A stretch of DNA of 61,888 nucleotides from an uncultured Clostridium sp. (GCA_948467875.1 CAOKFZ010000001.1:1-61888), one strand, 5' to 3'; shown: positions 45,519-55,521, counted from the stretch's first letter. The notes: a model not told the origin generated them from the sequence alone. Numbers and translations: made by a program.

Positions 45519-46043
45519 CTAATTAATTTTAAAATGGTTATCAAAGAAATGCATATTGCCAATGTCATAGCTTCTTACAAACTGGTCACCATCCTCTAAT
45601 TCCAGATAAATGCTTTCGTCTTCCTGCCATTGTGCAAAAAAATGCGGATCTTCACAATGTTTCATATCCCAATACATTTCCCCTGCATCGCCTGCAGGTT
45701 CCTTTTCCTCTTTATACATAACTTCTGTTTTCTTTTCAAAGGTTTCACAATAAATCTTTCTCAGATTTTGTTCTTTCGCTTTCCACTCCTTATCATCTAG
45801 TTGCAAAAGTCCATTTAAAAGAACTGATAACAGCACATCCAAAATAAAAAATAAAAGTCCTCCCGCAAATAAAAATAATACGACGTCCTCTATTGGTATC
45901 CATTTTAACTGCGTTACATCAAACACACTCACAATTACAAATATTAAGCCACATACTAAAATTACCTTTTGCACAGACCAAAAGATCGCATTTGCTTGTT
46001 CGTAGCTTAAGTTATCCCGCCATTTCTTTAATTTTTCTACCAT
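45519..46043 (-). CDS. Hypothetical two-helix membrane protein
   Basis: 174 residues. Two membrane segments (about 26-46 and 55-78) followed by an acidic soluble part. ATG 46043 follows a GAAAGGAGAGAG ribosome site. Codon 9 is an in-frame CGG (46017-46019, TGG CGG GAT); skipping the C would stop after three residues, so here CGG seems to be read in frame. This is one of only three such cases in the window. No family recognised. Confidence 0.65.
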   Translation of the reverse strand: MVEKLKKWRDNLSYEQANAIFWSVQKVILVCGLIFVIVSVFDVTQLKWIPIEDVVLFLFAGGLLFFILDVLLSVLLNGLLQLDDKEWKAKEQNLRKIYCETFEKKTEVMYKEEKEPAGDAGEMYWDMKHCEDPHFFAQWQEDESIYLELEDGDQFVRSYDIGNMHFFDNHFKIN

Positions 46044-46159
46044 TTTTTCTCTCTCCTTTCGTTGCTCACAACAAGTTACTAAATTTTTAATTACTCTATC
46101 GACAAACTACCATTTTATTATACCACATTATAAAGTCTTTTGCAATATCAAATAAAAAA

Positions 46160-46175
46160 GACCGTCAAAACGGTC
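46160..46175 (-). terminator. Terminator after acpP
   Basis: GACCGT-TTTG-ACGGTC followed by TTTTTTA on the minus strand. Confidence 0.78.
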
Positions 46176-46193
46176 AATTTTTATTTGATAAAA

Positions 46194-46433
46194 TTAAACA
46201 TTTTCTTTGATATATTCCACAACGTCACTCACAGCTACTACTTTTTCTGCATCTGTATCAGGAATTTCAATATCAAATTCTTCTTCTAACGCCATTACCA
46301 ATTCAACAATATCCAAAGAATCAGCACCTAAATCATCAATAAATGATGCCTCCATTGTTACTGCTGAGTCAGTTACTCCTAATTGTTCTACAATGATTGC
46401 TTTTACTTTCTCGAAAACTTCTTCAGTACTCAT
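46194..46433 (-). CDS. acpP: Acyl carrier protein
   Basis: 79 residues from ATG 46433 ([13 protein letters not shown]). The phosphopantetheine serine is in [10 protein letters not shown], and the acidic helix II follows. Carries fatty-acyl intermediates. plsX lies directly upstream, the common plsX-acpP order. Confidence 0.93.
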   Translation of the reverse strand: MSTEEVFEKVKAIIVEQLGVTDSAVTMEASFIDDLGADSLDIVELVMALEEEFDIEIPDTDAEKVVAVSDVVEYIKENV

Positions 46434-46533
46434 AAACAAAATCCTCCTTTTTATTTTTAATACAATTTTTTATAATCTAGTTTTATTATATGTTTCATAA
46501 AATGTCAAGTCTTTCTTGAAATTTTTTATAATA

Positions 46534-47550
46534 TTATTTTTCAAAATGTTCTATCATTTTTTCAACAGCGCCACTTTTCACAAAATTTTCCGCCTGTTTC
46601 AAAGTCGTATAAAACAAAAATTCATCACTACTGCCATGTGCTTTCACAACCGGCTTTTTCACACCTAAAAATAATGCTCCACCATACTCTTTATAATCTG
46701 TCATTTTTTTGAAATGATTAATCGCTGGCAAACATGGAATTGTCGCAATTGTTCTAAAAATATTTTTCGTCAAACTCTCAGTCAAACTCACTTTTACCAA
46801 TTTTCCTACACCCTCAATCGTTTTCAAAAATACATTTCCAGTAAAGCCATCTGTAATAACAGCATCAACTTCGCCAGAAAAGCAATCACGTCCTTCTACA
46901 TTGCCCACAAAATTTACCTGATATTCTGCTGCATTTTCTTTAAGCAATTGATAGGTTTCTTTTACCAAATCATTTCCCTTCGTTTCCTCAGTCCCAATAT
47001 TGAGCAAACCAATTCTTGGATTTTCAATTCCAAGTGTATTTTTCAAATAAATGGTAGACATCTGCGCAAACTGCACCAAATTCAGTGGCTTGCAATTTGT
47101 GTTAGCACCTGCGTCCATGAGCAAAAATTTTCCATGATGTGCTGGCAAAACTGGCGCAATCGCAGGTCTATCAATTCCTCTAATTCTACCAATCAAAAGT
47201 GTTGCTCCTGTCAAAAGTGCTCCCGAATTTCCCGCAGAAATAAACACATCGCCTTCGCCATTTTTGAGCATATTAAACCCAACTACCATCGAAGAATCTT
47301 TTTTTCCACGAATAGCTTGTGTAGGAATATCTTCCATTTCGATTTTTTCCGTCGTATGGCGAATGCTGATTTTGCTTGAAACTTCTGCAATATTCTCTTT
47401 TCCATAAAATTCTTTCACTTTTTGCTGAATAACATTCTCATCCCCAGTTAAAATGATATCTGCTTCTATTTCTCTGGCAGCCCTAACCGCGCCTTTTATG
47501 GTTGCATCTGGGCTATTGTCTCCCCCCATAGCATCTAAAATTATTTTCAA
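46534..47550 (-). CDS. plsX: Phosphate acyltransferase PlsX
   Basis: 338 residues. Starts MKIILDAMGGDNSPDATIKG; contains SAGNSGALLTGATLLIGRI and IGLLNIGTEETKGND; ends in the usual GALFLGVKKPVVKAHG region. Makes acyl-phosphate from acyl-ACP for phospholipid synthesis. All seven CGG trinucleotides are out of frame. Confidence 0.95.
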   Translation of the reverse strand: MKIILDAMGGDNSPDATIKGAVRAAREIEADIILTGDENVIQQKVKEFYGKENIAEVSSKISIRHTTEKIEMEDIPTQAIRGKKDSSMVVGFNMLKNGEGDVFISAGNSGALLTGATLLIGRIRGIDRPAIAPVLPAHHGKFLLMDAGANTNCKPLNLVQFAQMSTIYLKNTLGIENPRIGLLNIGTEETKGNDLVKETYQLLKENAAEYQVNFVGNVEGRDCFSGEVDAVITDGFTGNVFLKTIEGVGKLVKVSLTESLTKNIFRTIATIPCLPAINHFKKMTDYKEYGGALFLGVKKPVVKAHGSSDEFLFYTTLKQAENFVKSGAVEKMIEHFEK

Positions 47551-47681
47551 ATCTTTTGTCCTCCTCCAAGTTAATTTTATTACTTCTTCTTATTAGACAT
47601 TACTATTTTATTACAAAAAATAAAAAATGCAAGTGTTTTTTGTGATTTTATAAAAATTTGTGTTAATCTATCTTTTTATAA
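47551..47681. other. Short AT-rich spacer between ncRNA terminator and plsX
   Basis: Contains the plsX ribosome site (GGAGG near 47568) and otherwise AT-rich sequence; no further feature seen. Confidence 0.5.
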
Positions 47682-47683
47682 CA

Positions 47684-47711
47684 AAAAAACGACTGCAAGA
47701 GTCGTTTTTTG
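47684..47711. terminator. Terminator of the 47.7-kb RNA
   Basis: AAAAAACGACT-CTTGC-AGTCGTTTTTTT hairpin with a long T-run on the minus strand. Confidence 0.85.
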
Positions 47712-47826
47712 TTATATATATAATCAAGAAAGTTTAGGTGGGTTGGTACTCCCACATCTCCTACATCTTTCGATGGGCTACGGCTACCAGTTCCGTCCTC
47801 AGAAACTCTCTCTATTATTATATTCT
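47684..47826 (-). ncRNA. Unassigned structured RNA, about 140 nt
   Basis: Starts about 7 bases past a consensus promoter and ends at a strong terminator, with no open frame. A 10-bp closing stem GAGAGAGTTT/AAACTTTCTT encloses hairpins CCATC-GAAA-GATG (GNRA loop) and GTGGG-AGTACCAA-CCCAC, so a multi-branch fold is likely. I considered 6S, SRP, tmRNA, RNase P, T-box and hammerhead cores and saw none of their signature motifs. Lies between a PBECR-like remnant and plsX. Confidence 0.6.
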
Positions 47827-47832
47827 AAATTT

Positions 47833-47861
47833 ATTATACTATACACGATAAAATTTTGCAA
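47833..47861 (-). promoter_or_regulatory. Sigma-A promoter of the 47.7-kb RNA
   Basis: TTGCAA, 17 bases, TATAAT on the minus strand. Confidence 0.8.
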
Positions 47862-47862
47862 G

Positions 47863-48252
47863 CTAAAATTTATAAAAATAGTTATATTTGAAATACTTTT
47901 CTACTTTTTCATCTGCCATAACATACATTGTTCTTGCAAAATGCACATTTTGACTACTCACCCTTACTGCAACTAATACAAAATCATTATTCAATCTATA
48001 CTCTTTTATAAATTCTATCGACTTTTTCTTTTCATTTCTTGCTAAATAAGTTGGCTTTTTTATAATATTTTCAATATCGATTCTATACTTTTCAAAATCC
48101 TCTGGATGTTTTTCTTTCATATGCAACAAATTAGAAGTTCCCATAAAAATTGTTTTTTCTTCTGTATAATCTAAATTTAAAATATTAATAATTTTTGAAG
48201 TTATTTTACCTATCTGTTGATTTATGTTTCTATCTTGTTCAATTTATATCAT
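47863..48252 (-). pseudogene. PBECR-like nuclease-domain protein with early stop
   Basis: The frame from 48243 to 47863 reads IEQDRNINQQIGKITSKIIN and onward to a domain with LLHMKEKHPEDFEKYRIDIE and FARTMYVMADEKVEKYF. These resemble the phage Barnase/EndoU/ColicinE-RelE (PBECR) family of polyvalent-protein nucleases. The only ribosome site (AAGGAG) leads to ATG ATA TAA, a stop at codon 3 in the same frame. It is either inactivated, begins at ATT 48243, or starts at ATG 48144 as a 93-residue form. Family assignment is tentative. Confidence 0.4.
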
Positions 48253-48409
48253 CTCCTTGTTATTTCTTAATTGTGAAAATTTGTGAAATTTTTTGGCGAT
48301 ATGCCAAAAGAAATTTGAATAATTATTATATATCACAATTTATTACAATTGTCAATAATTTTATAACAATTTTTAATTTTTCTTTCTCAAAAACACCACT
48401 GCTAGCTTC

Positions 48410-48438
48410 TTGACTTTTTTATGTAAATATGGTATAAT
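48410..48438 (+). promoter_or_regulatory. Sigma-A promoter of small gene 48543
   Basis: TTGACT, 17 bases, TATAAT, followed by a leader of about 100 bases with two hairpins (GTGTG/CACAC and CTACCT/AGGTAG). Confidence 0.85.
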
Positions 48439-48542
48439 ATTATATGTAATTTGTGTGTATATTCACACGCTCTACCTAAGTCAGGAGGTAGATTTTTGAA
48501 ATAATTGACCTTGCCTTTAAGTAAAGAAAGGAGTGATTTGTT

Positions 48543-48767
48543 ATGAGAACAGTAGGAGATCCTATGCCTAGTAACTTTAGGAACGTATCCATACTGGATA
48601 AAATAGCTGATATTCGTCCAAAGACTACTAGTACACAAAAAAGTACTTTTTACGAATTAGGTGCTCCAAAAGCAGCTATTTTTGTCGGCTACTCCAATAA
48701 ACCACCTTCAAAACTGGTTATGAATTGCAGAAAGCATCGTAAAAGTCATAAAGACCTGTATTCCTGA
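48543..48767 (+). CDS. Small hypothetical basic protein
   Basis: 74 residues (MRTVGDPMPSNFRNVSILDK to the basic end NCRKHRKSHKDLYS). Ribosome site GAAAGGAG. Strong promoter, structured leader and bidirectional terminator shared with tuf. No family recognised. The leader could be regulatory. Confidence 0.65.
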   Translation: MRTVGDPMPSNFRNVSILDKIADIRPKTTSTQKSTFYELGAPKAAIFVGYSNKPPSKLVMNCRKHRKSHKDLYS

Positions 48768-48798
48768 CCGTAAGTAACTTCGGATATCTTATAACACA

Positions 48799-48825
48799 AA
48801 AAACGGCTCCTACGAGCCGTTTTTG
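48799..48825. terminator. Bidirectional terminator, small gene and tuf
   Basis: AAAAACGGCTC-CTAC-GAGCCGTTTTT between convergent genes. Confidence 0.85.
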
Positions 48826-48835
48826 TTATATTATT

Positions 48836-50038
48836 TTATTCAACAATATCAGATACAACACCTGAACCTACTGTTCTACCACCTTCACGGATAGCAAATC
48901 TTAATCCTTTTTCGATAGCGATTGGTGTAATCAATTCAATTGTCATTGAAATATTTTCTCCTGGCATAACCATTTCTGTTCCTGATGGTAATTCAATAAC
49001 ACCAGTAACGTCTGTTGTTCTGAAATAGAATTGTGGTCTATATCCATTAAAGAATGGAGTATGTCTTCCACCTTCTTCTTTTTTCAAGATATAAACTTCT
49101 GATTTGAATTTTGTATGAGGGTTGATTGTTCCTGGTTTTGCAATTACTTGACCTCTTTCAATATCTTTTCTGTCAATACCTCTTAAAAGAAGACCAATGT
49201 TATCACCAGCTTCTGCTTGGTCTAACAATTTTCTAAACATTTCAACACCTGTAACAACAGTTTTTTGTCTTTCTGCTCTAATACCAACGATTTCAACTTC
49301 GTCTTGCATTTTAACAATTCCTCTTTCAACTCTACCAGTAGCAACTGTACCACGACCTGTGATTGTGAATACGTCTTCAACTGGCATCAAGAATGGTTGA
49401 TCAATTGGTCTTTCTGGTGTTGGGATATAGCTATCAACAGCATCCATCAATTCTTTGATTGGAGCATATTCTGGAGCGTTAGGGTCTGTTGATGTGCTCT
49501 CTAATACTTTTAATGAAGAACCTTTGATAAATGGAATATCATCTCCTGGGAAATCATATTCTGATAATAATTCTCTAAGTTCCATTTCAACTAATTCAAC
49601 TAATTCTGGATCGTCAACCATATCGCATTTATTTAAGTAAACAACGATATATTTAACACCAACTTGTCTTGCAAGTAAGATGTGCTCTCTTGTTTGAGGC
49701 ATTGGTCCATCAGCAGCTGAAACTACTAATATAGCACCATCCATTTGAGCAGCACCTGTAATCATGTTTTTAACATAGTCAGCGTGTCCTGGGCAGTCAA
49801 CGTGTGCATAGTGTCTGTTATCTGTTTCATATTCAACGTGAGCTGTATTAATTGTGATTCCTCTTGCTTGTTCTTCTGGAGCACCATCAATTTTGTCATA
49901 AGCTGAATATTCAGCTTTTCCTAATAAATTCAAATATTTTGTAATCGCAGCAGTTGTTGTTGTTTTTCCGTGGTCTACGTGACCAATTGTACCAATGTTA
50001 ACATGTGGTTTTGTTCTTTCAAATTTAGCTTTTGCCAT
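48836..50038 (-). CDS. tuf: Elongation factor Tu
   Basis: 400 residues from ATG 50038 ([16 protein letters not shown]), after GAAAGGAAG. G motifs [17 protein letters not shown] and NKCD are all present; domains 2 and 3 are complete through SGVVSDIVE. Delivers aminoacyl-tRNA to the ribosomal A site. Last gene of the str operon. Confidence 0.97.
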   Translation of the reverse strand: MAKAKFERTKPHVNIGTIGHVDHGKTTTTAAITKYLNLLGKAEYSAYDKIDGAPEEQARGITINTAHVEYETDNRHYAHVDCPGHADYVKNMITGAAQMDGAILVVSAADGPMPQTREHILLARQVGVKYIVVYLNKCDMVDDPELVELVEMELRELLSEYDFPGDDIPFIKGSSLKVLESTSTDPNAPEYAPIKELMDAVDSYIPTPERPIDQPFLMPVEDVFTITGRGTVATGRVERGIVKMQDEVEIVGIRAERQKTVVTGVEMFRKLLDQAEAGDNIGLLLRGIDRKDIERGQVIAKPGTINPHTKFKSEVYILKKEEGGRHTPFFNGYRPQFYFRTTDVTGVIELPSGTEMVMPGENISMTIELITPIAIEKGLRFAIREGGRTVGSGVVSDIVE

Positions 50039-50158
50039 TTTTGATTCCTTCCTTTCTTGAAGCAATTCTTTTGCTTCCTTTAAATTTTTTATTTCAATTA
50101 AATGCATTTTACACTATATTTCTATAAAATGCAAGACCTAATTCAAAATTTTTTCAAA

Positions 50159-52243
50159 TTAATCTTCTTTTTTAGCACGAGATGATACAATGTTGTCCAA
50201 AATTGATTTTGGAACTTCTTCATAATGAGATGGTTCCATTGAATAATTTCCACGTCCTTGTGTTTTTGAACGTAAATCTGTTGCATAACCAAACATCTCA
50301 GATAATGGAATAAACGCATGAATGATTTGTGAACCGTTTACAGCATCCATTCCTTCCATTTTTCCACGTCTTGAGTTGACATCCCCAATAACGTCTCCCA
50401 TATATTCTTCTGGAACGGTAATTTCAACTTTCATAATTGGCTCCAAAATAACGGATTTTGCTTGTTTACATCCTTCTTTAAAAGCCATAGAACCAGCAAT
50501 TTTGAATGCCATTTCTGAAGAGTCAACATCATGATAAGAACCATCGACTAGAGTTGCTTTGAAGTCGATTACTGGATAACCTGCCAATGTTCCATTATCA
50601 GCCGCTTCACGAATTCCTTCTTCTACTGGTTTGATATATTCTTTTGGAACAACACCACCCACGATTTTGCTTTCAAATTCAATTCCTTTACCTGGCTCTA
50701 ATGGTTCCATTTCAATCCAAACATGACCATATTGACCACGTCCACCAGATTGACGAATGAATTTTCCTTCTACTTTAACTGCTTTTCTAATTGTCTCTTT
50801 GTAAGCAACTTGTGGTTTACCAACGCTACATTCTACTTTAAATTCTCTTTTTAAACGGTCAACGATAATATCCAAATGTAACTCACCCATACCAGCAATA
50901 ATAGTTTGACCTGTTTCTTGGTCTGTGTAAGTTTTGAAAGTTGGATCTTCTTCTGCCAATTTTGATAACGCAATTCCCATTTTTTCTTGAGCTGCTTTGT
51001 CTTTTGGTTCGATTGCGATATCGATAACTGGCTCAGGAAATTCCATTGATTCCAAAATAATTGGGTGGTCTGGATCACATAATGTATTTCCTGTTGTAAC
51101 ATCTTTCAAACCAACTGCTGCTGCAATATCACCAGCATATACTTTGTCAATATCTTCTCTGTGATTTGCGTGCATTTGAAGAATTCTACCAATTCTTTCT
51201 TTTTTATCTTTGCTTGAATTTAAAACAGTTGAACCTGATTCCAAGGTTCCTGAATATACTCTAAAGAAACACAATTTTCCAACAAATGGGTCAGTCGCAA
51301 TTTTAAATGCCAATGCAGCAAATGGTTCATTATCAGAAGTTTTGGCTTCTGTTTCTACACCATCCAAAGTGGTTCCCTTGATGTGTGGAATATCTAAAGG
51401 CGATGGCATGTAGGCGATAATTGCGTTTAGCAATTCTTGTACCCCTTTATTTTTGTAAGAAGAACCACAAACAACTGGAACAATTGAATTGTTAATCGTA
51501 CCAATTCTTAGTCCTTTTCTAATTTCTTCTTCTGTCAATTCGCCACCATCTAAATATTTCATCATGATTTCTTCATCTTGTTCCGCTACTGCTTCCACCA
51601 TTTTTTCACGATATTCATTTGCTAAATCTTGTAGATCCGCAGGAATATCTGTTTCTTCAATATCTTTTCCTAAATCGTCTTTGTGAATTAGAGCTCTCAT
51701 ACGAACTAAATCCACAATTCCTTGGAAATTTTCTTCTGCCCCAATTGGCAATTGAATTGGAACAGCATTTGCATTTAATCTGTTTTTCAATTGGTCAACA
51801 CAAAGCATAAAATCTGCTCCAGTTGTATCCATTTTATTGACATAAACCATTCTTGGAACATTATATTTATCTGCTTGACGCCAAACGGTTTCTGTTTGTG
51901 GTTGCACACCACCCTTTGCTGCCAATACTGTAACAGCACCATCAAGAACTTTTAATGAACGTTGTACTTCAACTGTAAAATCAACGTGTCCTGGAGTGTC
52001 AATAATATTAATTCGATTATTATCCCAGAAACAAGTTGTACAAGCAGAAGTAATCGTGATTCCTCTTTCTTGCTCTTGAGCCATCCAGTCCATTGTTGCA
52101 GCACCTTCATGAACTTCACCGATTTTATGTGTTTTTCCTGTATAGAATAAAATTCTTTCTGTGGTTGTCGTTTTACCAGCATCAATGTGAGCCATGATTC
52201 CTATATTTCTTGTTTTCTCTAAAGAATAAGCTCTATTTGCCAT
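50159..52243 (-). CDS. fusA: Elongation factor G
   Basis: 694 residues. GTP-binding motifs [20 protein letters not shown] and NKMD; domains II-V complete, ending in the [18 protein letters not shown] region of domain V. Translocates tRNAs on the ribosome. Follows rpsG at short distance. Confidence 0.97.
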   Translation of the reverse strand: MANRAYSLEKTRNIGIMAHIDAGKTTTTERILFYTGKTHKIGEVHEGAATMDWMAQEQERGITITSACTTCFWDNNRINIIDTPGHVDFTVEVQRSLKVLDGAVTVLAAKGGVQPQTETVWRQADKYNVPRMVYVNKMDTTGADFMLCVDQLKNRLNANAVPIQLPIGAEENFQGIVDLVRMRALIHKDDLGKDIEETDIPADLQDLANEYREKMVEAVAEQDEEIMMKYLDGGELTEEEIRKGLRIGTINNSIVPVVCGSSYKNKGVQELLNAIIAYMPSPLDIPHIKGTTLDGVETEAKTSDNEPFAALAFKIATDPFVGKLCFFRVYSGTLESGSTVLNSSKDKKERIGRILQMHANHREDIDKVYAGDIAAAVGLKDVTTGNTLCDPDHPIILESMEFPEPVIDIAIEPKDKAAQEKMGIALSKLAEEDPTFKTYTDQETGQTIIAGMGELHLDIIVDRLKREFKVECSVGKPQVAYKETIRKAVKVEGKFIRQSGGRGQYGHVWIEMEPLEPGKGIEFESKIVGGVVPKEYIKPVEEGIREAADNGTLAGYPVIDFKATLVDGSYHDVDSSEMAFKIAGSMAFKEGCKQAKSVILEPIMKVEITVPEEYMGDVIGDVNSRRGKMEGMDAVNGSQIIHAFIPLSEMFGYATDLRSKTQGRGNYSMEPSHYEEVPKSILDNIVSSRAKKED

Positions 52244-52260
52244 AACTTTTTTCCTTTCTA

Positions 52261-52731
52261 CTAAAATTTATAATGAGCAAATGCTTTATTCGCTTCTGCC
52301 ATTTTGTGAGTATCTTCTTTCTTCTTGAATGCTCCACCATTTCCAGCAATTGCATCTAATATTTCACCAGCTAATTTTTCAGACATTGTTTTTTCATGTC
52401 TTTTTCTAGCATAAGTAACTAACCATCTTAAGCCCAAAGTTTGTCTTCTTTCTGGTCTAATTTCTAATGGAACTTGATAAGTTGCACCACCTACACGTCT
52501 TGCTTTTACTTCCAAAACTGGCATAATATTTTCTAAAGCTGCTTCAAAAACTTCTAATGGCTCTTTGTTTTCTTTTTCTTTAATCATTGCAAATGCATCA
52601 TAAACTATGCTTTGTGCAACTGTTTTTTTGCCATCTAACATAATATTGTTAATTAATTTTGTTACAACTTTACTATTATATAATGGATCTGGTAAAACTT
52701 CTCTTTTTGCTATATATCCTTTTCTTGGCAC
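52261..52731 (-). CDS. rpsG: 30S ribosomal protein S7
   Basis: 156 residues, [20 protein letters not shown] to FAHYKF, standard length. Primary binder of the 16S 3' major domain. Confidence 0.97.
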   Translation of the reverse strand: MPRKGYIAKREVLPDPLYNSKVVTKLINNIMLDGKKTVAQSIVYDAFAMIKEKENKEPLEVFEAALENIMPVLEVKARRVGGATYQVPLEIRPERRQTLGLRWLVTYARKRHEKTMSEKLAGEILDAIAGNGGAFKKKEDTHKMAEANKAFAHYKF

Positions 52732-53019
52732 TATTTTTTCCCTCCTTATTTTTATTTTAGTGTTTAACCCTTTATAACACTAAAAGGTACTCTGGAAAGA
52801 CTTTTTCACTTTCCCGTCATAGTGCATTTATAAAATCTATATTAAAATCAACTACATCTAATATTTACAATTTTACTTAGCACTATCCTTGTTTTTCAAA
52901 AATTGATTATAAGCACGTATTGCAAGGCAGACAAACGAGAAAACCGGAAGCGTACGTTTGTACGTTGAGGATTTTCGATGTGCTGTCTAACGTAGCAAGA
53001 CAAAGCTTAGAATCAATTT
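52732..53019. other. Structured intergenic element between rpsL and rpsG
   Basis: This 288-base gap inside a ribosomal operon holds, at about 52915-53005, a GC-richer block with nested symmetry: inner CGTAC-GTTT-GTACG, middle CGAGAAAACC/GGATTTTCG, outer GCAGAC/CTGTC and TTGC/GCAA. It looks like an imperfect long hairpin of the dispersed intergenic-repeat kind found in Clostridia. Closer to rpsG (near 52765-52800) the DNA is AT-rich with no feature seen. Confidence 0.55.
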
Positions 53020-53433
53020 TTATTTTTTGGCTTTTTTCGCACCATACTTAGAACGCGCTTGCATTCTATCCTTCACACCTGCTGTATCCAAAGTTCCTCT
53101 GATGATGTGATATCTCACACCTGGTAAATCCTTTACCCTTCCACCTCTGATTAATACAACACTGTGCTCTTGTAAATTGTGTCCTACACCTGGAATATAT
53201 GAAGTTACTTCATATCCATTTGAAAGTTTAACCCTAGCTACTTTTCTCAAAGCAGAGTTTGGCTTCTTAGGTGTTACTGTTTTTACAACTGTACAAACAC
53301 CTCTTTTTTGTGGAGCTCTATTATCTGTTTGAATTTTCTTTCTAGAGTTGTAACCTTTTTGCAATGCAGGAGCTGTTGATTTTGTAGTTGATGTTTTTCT
53401 TCCTTTTCTTACTAATTGATTAATAGTTGGCAT
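53020..53433 (-). CDS. rpsL: 30S ribosomal protein S12
   Basis: 137 residues from ATG 53433 ([13 protein letters not shown]), chosen by the GAAAGGA ribosome site and family start. Contains the decoding-centre segments [15 protein letters not shown] and [11 protein letters not shown]12 affects decoding accuracy; the residues I can see look normal. Confidence 0.97.
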   Translation of the reverse strand: MPTINQLVRKGRKTSTTKSTAPALQKGYNSRKKIQTDNRAPQKRGVCTVVKTVTPKKPNSALRKVARVKLSNGYEVTSYIPGVGHNLQEHSVVLIRGGRVKDLPGVRYHIIRGTLDTAGVKDRMQARSKYGAKKAKK

Positions 53434-53569
53434 TCCTCTTTCTTCACCTCTTTCTTTTATCAAAATTTGCTCAATGGTATTTTTATCCAATTTTAAGCAT
53501 TTTATATTTTATCACTGTTTTCCTAATAAGTCAAGTTTTCTTGCTATAAATTTAACATTTTTTAATTTT

Positions 53570-55199
53570 CTAAATTCTTCTCAAACATTCTTCACTTCCC
53601 AAAACCTGCATAATTTCATACAAATCTGGCGTTTGGCAGCGCCCTGTCAACGTCACACGAAGCACTGTACTAATATCCCCAACATGCCCCTTATACGCCT
53701 CTGGACTTGCCTTATACTCCTTTACTTCTCGGCTATACCCTAATTCTTCCGCCAAATCCTTCATTTTATCAAACCAAGTTTGTTTGTCGTCATTTTCATG
53801 GTAATATTTCTCAAAATACAAGTTCACAATTTTCGCAATTTCATCTTTATCAGTTATTTTTTGATATTCAAAATTCGTCTTATTTTTGTCAAATTCATAC
53901 ATATATATAATGGCGTTTTTCAAATCAGACCATTTCGCGATGTCTTTTCTAGGCTTACTGTTGCCACGTTCAATCCCCAAAACTTTTAGCGAATATTCCT
54001 TATTCTCCAACATTTTGGCAAGTTCTGTGTCGTATTCTTTTGCCCAAGCTAAAGCCTCTTTATACACTTCTTCAGCCGTATATTTTGAAATCACATTTTT
54101 GGAAACATCCAGCATTTTTGTCATATCAAAAAGAGCTCCGACTTACGCCCATTTTTTTCAAATCAAACACAAATTCTTCTAAACCTTTTTCTGGATTTTG
54201 CTTTCTCCACATTTCAAAATTCGAATTCGCAATATTCATTAAATATTCCTTAACCGACTGTTTTGGAATTCCCTCTTCTTTATAAAAACTTACTGCAGCC
54301 TCAGGATCCTTACGTTTACTTAATTTGCGTTTTCCGCCATCTTCTGTTTTCATGAGTGGTGCAATATGTGCATATTTGGGCGCCTTAAAACCTAACACAT
54401 AAAACAATTGCAAATGAAGTGGTACAGAAGGTAACCATTCATCTCCACGAATGACTAAATTAGTGCCCATTAAATGATCATCGACCGCATGCGCAAAATG
54501 ATACGTTGGAAGCCCATCTGATTTAATAATGACAATATCTTGGTCATTTTCAGGCATATCCACACTGCCTTTTATCGCATCTTTATGCTTGATTTTTTTA
54601 TCCGGATTTCCTGGCGATTTCAAACGAATAATATAACTTTCGCCATTTTTGATTTTATCATACGCCATTTGAAGCGGCATATTTCTACACTTTGTCCATT
54701 TGCCAAAATAACCTGTACGCTCTTTTGCCTTTTCCTGATTCGAGCGAATTTGCTCCAAATCTTCTGGCGTACAAAAACACGGATAAGCTAAGCCTTTCGT
54801 AATCAAATCTTTGGCATACGCCTGATAAATTTCTTTTCGTAGGGATTGTTTATAAGGTCCATATTCGCCCACAGAATTTTCCTCATCTAACATGCCTTCA
54901 TCTGGCTCAATTCCATAATTTTTTAAGGCATTTATAATATCTGTTACCCCATTTTCAATTTCTCTTTTTTGATCGGTATCTTCAATTCTCACAAAAAATA
55001 CGCCACCTGTTTGATTTGCCATTTTTTTTGCTACCAATGCTTGATACAATCCTCCAATATGCATAAATCCTGTTGGGCTTGGGGCATAGCGTGTTACAAC
55101 TGCGCCTTCTTCTAGTTCTCTTTTTTTATATTTTTCTTCATAATATGAAATTTCCTTTACCCCTGGAAAAATTAAGTTTGCTAATTCTTGCGTTTCCAT
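53570..55199 (-). CDS. gltX: Glutamyl-tRNA synthetase, needs +1 shift at CGG
   Basis: Class I synthetase, start at ATG 55199 (METQELANLIFPG) after AGGAGAG. HIGH-type motif SPTGFMHIGGLY, KMSKS-type motif KRKLSKRKDPEA, then the anticodon-binding C-terminus. CGG at 54138-54140 breaks the frame; skipping C gives KKMGVSGALFDMTKMLDVSK, the expected sequence. The unshifted frame meets TGA four codons on (SRSSF) and would lack the whole anticodon-binding domain. Full length 542 residues. Confidence 0.94.
54137..54140 (-). other. CGGA +1 frameshift site in gltX
   Basis: Context GTA AGT CGG AGC TCT TTT TGA. Dropping C gives AGT GGA GCT CTT TTT GAT, Ser-Gly-Ala-Leu-Phe-Asp. Confidence 0.9.
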
Positions 55200-55275
55200 A
55201 ACTCTCTCCTTTTTTATAATTTGTTTATAGTTTATCATTTTTTCCTAAATTTGTAAATATTATTTAAGTAGTATC

Positions 55276-55303
55276 TTGATTTTTTTGAAAATTGTGATAT
55301 AAT
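55276..55303 (+). promoter_or_regulatory. Sigma-A promoter of 55338 gene
   Basis: TTGATT, 16 bases, TATAAT. Confidence 0.7.
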
Positions 55304-55337
55304 GTATGCATAAAAGTAAAAAAGGGGGAAATGTGAA

Positions 55338-55505
55338 ATGGTTAATCTTGTCTTTTCAATCCTTATTGTGATTGCTGGAATTCCTATGATTATTGCTCCA
55401 AAAAAAGTAACTGAGCGCGAAAATTCTAAAATCAAATCTGAAATGGGTGTTAGAATTTGTGGAATTATTTTGGTTGTACTAGGCATTGCTTGTTACTTTA
55501 TATAA
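55338..55505 (+). CDS. Small two-helix membrane protein
   Basis: 55 residues: NLVFSILIVIAGIPMIIAPK, a short charged loop (KVTERENSKIKSEMG), then RICGIILVVLGIACYFI. GGGGGAAATG serves as ribosome site, with a promoter upstream and a hairpin after the stop. Function unknown. Confidence 0.72.
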   Translation: MVNLVFSILIVIAGIPMIIAPKKVTERENSKIKSEMGVRICGIILVVLGIACYFI

Positions 55506-55521
55506 AACAAGTCTACCTATT

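Noticed and set aside
47684..47826. Hammerhead, T-box, SRP, 6S or tmRNA identity for the small RNA
   Set aside because: CTGAGGAC only partly recalls a hammerhead core, GAGTACCAA only partly recalls a T-box, and no signature motifs of the others are present.
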